DNA of 62,000 nt from Symbiodinium natans (lineage: Eukaryota; Sar; Dinophyceae; Suessiales; Symbiodiniaceae). Position 1 is the stretch's first letter. The number at the start of each line of letters is the position of its first letter. This document shows, in pieces, positions 57,707 to 62,000 of this stretch. The DNA is taken from contig CAJNDS010000428.1 of NCBI GenBank assembly GCA_905221605.1, forward strand, positions 1 to 62,000, given 5' to 3'. The translations under genes and the position numbers were made by a program. The notes beneath the pieces were generated by a model that saw only the letters and a list, made by a program, of their open reading frames with translations, was not told the DNA's origin and did no database searches.

Positions 57707-60700
57707 TCAAACCAAGGTCTTGTTGATGAGGGTGTTCATGAAGTCGTCCGGCGTGTCCTTGACCTCGCCTGAACAAGAACCCAGCAGTTCAGCGGTTTCG
57801 CATGCGCTGTCTTCTTCTGCCGTTTTGTTGGATCGAGACTTTTTGGGGGGGACCGTCGCGAAGCACCTCGCGCCAAGGGCTCCCCGCAGGACTCGAACCA
57901 GGTCACGGCGTGCCTGGGATGTCGACAGGAAACCCCCGCAAAACAAGCGAAACAGCTGCCGCCTGGATCCACACACAAAAATTGCTGACGGAGGCTCCCA
58001 GAAATCCAAGCGCACCCTCGAGCCCTCCGTCGGGCAGCCCATAGATGATGATGACAGAAGCCTTTTGCCTTCGAACCACCCCCCCTGGAGATTTTCCCTC
58101 CCCGCTGTCCACTGTCGGGATGCTTGCGGTCGCCCTTGAAGGTGTTGCGGCCGTGGAGCACCTGATTGCTCCGCGAAAAGCTCTACGCTACTGTCGAAGG
58201 CCCCCCAAAAACAAGCTTTACAAGGGGCAACGTTGCAAAGGTCATTTACAAGGTGGTCGGCTAAGAAGACTGAGGACTGAACATACTCTAAGACCTCTCA
58301 TGGAACGACTTCCTGCAATCCGAGTCCGAACATCCTGAGCCCCGATGCTCGGTAGTTGTCCAGGAGGACCACGTCACCCTGCTTCATGGACATCGACACG
58401 ATGTTGCGCTCGCACACCTGGTCTGCTGCTGTCCACACGATTGCGAACAACCTTCTCTGCAGACCTTGTCTTTCTCATGATGCATGACTAGTTTTATGAT
58501 GAGTATGAAGACTCTGGCATTCCGTGTGGGAAACAGGGAAAGGAGTCGTCACTTTGATAGATCCAGAAAAGCAGGACCCTGAAATGAGCCCACATACTCA
58601 CATGTAGTAATACAGATGTATGTGCATATACATATACATAGACATATATATATGTACATATATACATATGTATACATATATGTACTTCCCCACAACCCAG
58701 GCCTCGTTGATGTGTCTGACGTCATCGTAAGGGATCGTGGAGAGGTCACCACTGTACACCTACACACATGTCGGGAGCTTCATCTCACTCCCAAGACTCA
58801 TTCGCTCTAAGACTTGAGCAAGCGGGAGCGAACAGCACAGCCCTTATGCTCAGCCAAAACCCGAGCAGGCTTCCGCAGCCTGCACCCTCTATCCGCCACA
58901 CAAAAAAACCTATCCTTGGCACGCCCCGTGTAACAAGTGTCATACGCAACTCGTCTCAGACGAAAGGGAAAGCACAAACCTCGCCCCTTCGTTCCTTTGT
59001 TGCGTTGCCACGCTGCATCGGTCATTCCAACCTCTGGAACCGTGCACGGCCGGCGGTCGCGCAGGTAGCCTTAGACAGACTTAAACGCTTATGAGCAAGA
59101 TGCAAGAAGCTTCTGTCGGCTCCTCAAGGCTTTGCCAAACCCCTCCAGACCCCCGAATCCCAGCCCCAAGCACAGCAGCAGCAGACTCAGTAGCGCCCAG
59201 TCGCGGCTGTGGTTGTGCAAGTTGCAGAACCACACTGGCTGACCTGGAAAGGGGAACCTGCATCCCCCAGCCCTCAACGACTGAAACGTACTGAAACATA
59301 CTGAAACCCTGATCTCCAAGTGCTCTCAGCAGATCACGAAGTTCCCCCCACAAGCTCCCCTCAAAACTCCCCTCGAACAAAACCCTTCTCTTTTGCCTGT
59401 CACCGGGTGCTTGTTGATGGGCGACTGTGCATGCTCGATGGCCTGCGCTCCGCTCTCAGCTCTCTGTCGCATCACCTTGGACCTGAAAAGCCATGATCCT
59501 CCTGGAGTCCGAACTTCCTAGAGGGTCTCCAAGATCATGAGCCCTTGGCATAAAATTCGGAACTGGGGACCCGATGCAAGGATTCAGGACCCCAGGATGC
59601 AATCACAGACTCGCACAGCATCAGCGCTCACCTGCAGCCGGTAGGGGTTCGACTGGTCCGCACCATAGATCATCTCCAGGTCCATGTCGAACCTGGGTTG
59701 CAAGGGGGGGGCCTTTTCCCGGCGCTGCGGTGCTTCAGGCTCCAAGCTGCAGATTTCGTGGCCAGGGAGCTTAGGAGCCACCACCTTCAGGATCAGGTCC
59801 TGGCAGTGGAGGGGTACATCATCACAGAGGGGCTGAGGGGGAGCAGGGAGCAGATCTAAGAGGGTCCCTTTTGATGGAATACTGAGGTACACTTCTGCAC
59901 GCGCACTTTGGCAAGGCAAGAACTTATGAGATGGATTTCTGTCAGGTACGTCCAGTGGCGTCCCACTGGATATCACAGGCATCCAACCAGTGTCTTTGTC
60001 AGCACCGGATTGGAGCCCCCGGTGCCCCCTACAGTGCAAAGCATGGCACAAACGTGGCAAATGCGATGTGCTGCACCATGTCCAGGTGTTGCCACACACA
60101 CATACACACATCTGCATTGTATGGCGCCGGGCATGTCACACAGAATGGATACCTGCAAAACATTGCAAAACCCTAAAAAAACCCTAAGCCCAAACAAAGG
60201 CCCCATCCTCCCGTCTCTTGGATGTCCTGCAGGAAATCGGCCGTCGACTCCCGGAAGCCCTCGGGCAGCGCACCGAGGAAGTTCAGGTCCAGGTTGCTCC
60301 TGGGACTTAATTTTGGGGGCCCCTTTTTGGGGGCCCCTTTTGGGGGGGCCCTTTTTGGGGACCCCTTTTGGGGACCCCTTTTGGGGGGCCCCGTTTAAAA
60401 ACCCCTTTTGGGGGGACCCCTTTTGGGGGGCCCCTTTTGGGGCCTTGTCGGTCTTGGGCAGGAGCTCGGGATGTTTTGGGCTTGCAGGCTGGAGGCTCTT
60501 GGGACTTGTGGCCGTTTTCTGAGCGCTTTGCAACTGACAATGCCTAGCTGCAACGCCGAACGCATGATCCAAACTGACCGCCCTCGGCCGCAAGCCCCCC
60601 GGAAATCGAAGCAACCGGCACAAGCCCTTCAGAAAACCCTGACTTCATTCAAGGCGCACAGAGATGCGGACCTCAAGGCGAGCTTTCGATTCCGACATCG

Positions 60701-61301
60701 ATGACTTGAGCTTGTGATGAGTTTGAAGCCGGCAATTGCCATGAGAGTTGCACCGGGGGAAAAAGGGCTTCCATGATTTAAATGGATTTGAAGGGGTTGG
60801 AACGGATTTGGATGGGTTTGGAGATGTGAGAATCATACTTTGGATCTGGCCGGAAGCCTTGTTGTTGTAGATGCGCTCAAGGACATCCTTGTCCAAGTCG
60901 TTCACGATCCTTTGGCACGCTGGACGTGGAGGGCTCGGCACAGGATTTACAGTTTCTATGCCTTGAGGATCCTTGAGGGCCGATAGGGCGGGGGAGGATG
61001 TGAGAAGGGCAGGGTGAGAAGCTGAACCCATCGCCGCGTCGCTTGGCGCCGTCGGCCACCAGGAACTCACCGCCACCCTCGGAGGCAGGCTCGAAGCACC
61101 TCAGCTTCTTTTGGGTCTTGGGCAGCTTCAGGGTCTGGGGCGCGAAGGGTGTCTTTGCCGTGTGCACCTTGAGGGTGCGCTTTTGATTCCCTCAGGAAAA
61201 AGAGAAGTCCCAAGCCTCAACAGCGCTCAATGCGACAAGAGCGCACGAACGCGCCATACGTGGCCGTCTTCACAAAGGTCGACTGGCGGAACTTGAACAT
61301 T
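57707..61301 (-). CDS. TauD/TfdA-like dioxygenase
   Basis: Likely Fe(II)/2-oxoglutarate oxygenase fold of the TauD/TfdA group; substrate unknown. Exons: 61301-61249 (FKFRQSTFVKTATYGAF), 61167-61043 (SEGGGEFLVADGAK), 60909 to about 60840 (IVNDLDKDVLERIYNNK), about 60297-60205 (NLDLNFLGALPEGFRESTAD), 59832-59771 (CDDVPLHCQDLILKVVAPK), 59692-59632 (FDMDLEMIYGADQSNPYRLQ), 59475-59397 (EHAQSPINKHPVTG), 59243-59205 (QPVWFCNLHNHSR), 59069-59017 (YLRDRRPCTVPEVGMTD), 58759-58697 (VYSGDLSTIPYDDVRHINEA), 58417-58349 (KQGDVVLLDNYR), 58161-58124 (VLHGRNTFKGDRK), 57913-57867 (HAVTWFESCGEPLAR) and 57768-57707 (EVKDTPDDFMNTLINK, stop TGA). Every join from 59832 on is frame-perfect. GGE..ADG, DNYR-VLHGR and the final R are family hallmarks. 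More 5' exons probably lie beyond 61.3 kb and the window edge. Confidence 0.82.
58608..58690. repeat. TA-rich microsatellite (intronic)
   Basis: TACATATA/TATGTA repeats, immediately downstream (in transcription) of TauD-like exon 58759-58697. Confidence 0.85.
60308..60442. repeat. Palindromic GGGGCCCCTTTT minisatellite
   Basis: About ten units of GGGGCCCCTTTT and GGGGACCCCTTTT type in an intron of the TauD-like gene, ending about ten bases before exon 60297. Each unit contains the self-complementary GGGGCCCC. Confidence 0.9.
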
Positions 61302-61506
61302 CTGATACATTCTGAAAGACTCCGAAAGACGTAACAGCTGGCATCAAACTGCTGCTGCAGACATAAAACGCCGACACACCAGCGAATCGGGGTTGGATTC
61401 TACCGCTCTCGTTAGAGCAGCGTCCTCGTTGTGCAAGCCGACAAAGTGCCTGAGCTATGCTCCGAACCACAACGTTCACAGCCACTAGGACCTCTAGGAG
61501 GGCACC

Positions 61507-61999
61507 CTGAGAAGAACGCGTCAACAACTAGCTCCGAAACGCGGCCCAGGTGCCCAGCCAGGGAGGGTTTGTTCACGGCCTCATACACGGCATGCTTCCT
61601 TGGCTGTTGTGGGACCCCCCCTGGCGCAGGTCGGGAAGAGGAGCCATTGGGCAGCCACCGAGTCCTAGCTTCCATCTGAAACCCCGAATCTCCACAAAGG
61701 AGAGCAACAAAACGATTAAAAACAATAAAAAAACTCCAAATTTTCTCTAACCCTCAAACCCTGAACTCAAATCAACTCCCGAGCCCACACATGGTCCGCA
61801 CCGGCCGGGCGGCTGCACCTCCATTGCTCGCAGTCCAGAAGTGTGGATGGGGTCCAGGCAAGGATTCAGCTGGAGCGCCTGAGGGCGACTTTCGAGGAAC
61901 ACATGCAAAGCCGAATGAAACCTTGAAGTCGCTTGAAAAATCCGCGCAACTCGCACCCGAATTCCAGGGTCAAGGGCATATCGAGCCTCGTAGAAGCCG
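61507..61999 (-). CDS. Candidate 5' exons of the TauD-like gene (partial)
   Basis: Two exon-like minus-strand frames upstream of the recognised part: about 61601-61515 (KHAVYEAVNKPSLAGHLGRV, SELVVDAF) and 61999 to about 61930 (GFYEARYALDPGIRVRVARI). Both have natural residue composition. Neither matches a motif I know, and the first has an equally open plus-strand shadow. They may be the N-terminus of the dioxygenase or the end of another gene cut by the window edge. Confidence 0.3.
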
Positions 62000-62000
62000 C

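Noticed and set aside
1-62000. Dinoflagellate spliced-leader sequence, tRNA genes and CRISPR-like arrays
   Set aside because: I looked for the conserved spliced-leader core (GGCTCAAG context) and for cloverleaf-like or spacer-repeat patterns by eye and found none that hold up. A covariance-model scan would be decisive.

Overview
The window looks like nuclear DNA of a dinoflagellate. Three things show this. (1) Two recognisable genes on the minus strand are cut into dozens of tiny exons (about 35-105 nt) whose intron donors, fixed by reading frame and protein conservation, are mostly GC, with some GT and GA, and whose acceptors are nearly always AG followed by G. (2) Plant-type telomere motifs (TTTAGGG/CCCTAAA) form about 18 internal arrays in both orientations. 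(3) All supported genes run the same way (minus strand), as in dinoflagellate unidirectional clusters. The exact genus cannot be read from the sequence; a Symbiodiniaceae- or Prorocentrum-like genome is an inference.

Layout in the direction of transcription (right to left). 61.3-57.7 kb: a TauD/TfdA-like dioxygenase, probably continuing past the right edge of the window. 55.6-42.6 kb: a eukaryotic-type valyl-tRNA synthetase in at least 45 exons, with HIGH-like and KMSKS signatures, editing domain, anticodon-binding region and C-terminal coiled coil. 41.0-34.8 kb: candidate exons of an unrecognised gene, four of them (37.8-36.8 kb) joined in one open frame. 27.9-20.1 kb: a second unrecognised gene built from a chain of phase-compatible exons. 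9.58-9.27 kb: two exons of an unknown gene. 9.06-7.09 kb: an intronless 654-residue protein with degenerate SHIPPO/STPG-like (axonemal) repeats.

The remainder is mostly non-coding and repeat-rich: homopolymer G/C tracts, GT, CT, GA and GC microsatellites, minisatellites, and telomere-like arrays, several of them inside introns. Two items stand out: an 829-bp element at 3038-3866 with about 50-bp terminal inverted repeats and a TTTAG target duplication, lying beside a telomere-like array; and an AT-rich island at 30.95-31.25 kb holding two small ORFs joined by an ATGA stop/start overlap, quite unlike the GC-rich surroundings.

The two enzymes (tRNA charging and an Fe/2-oxoglutarate-type oxygenase) show no pathway link; their adjacency reflects tandem head-to-tail gene order. 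Exon boundaries come from hand translation with frame and splice-site checks, so single boundaries may shift by a few bases.
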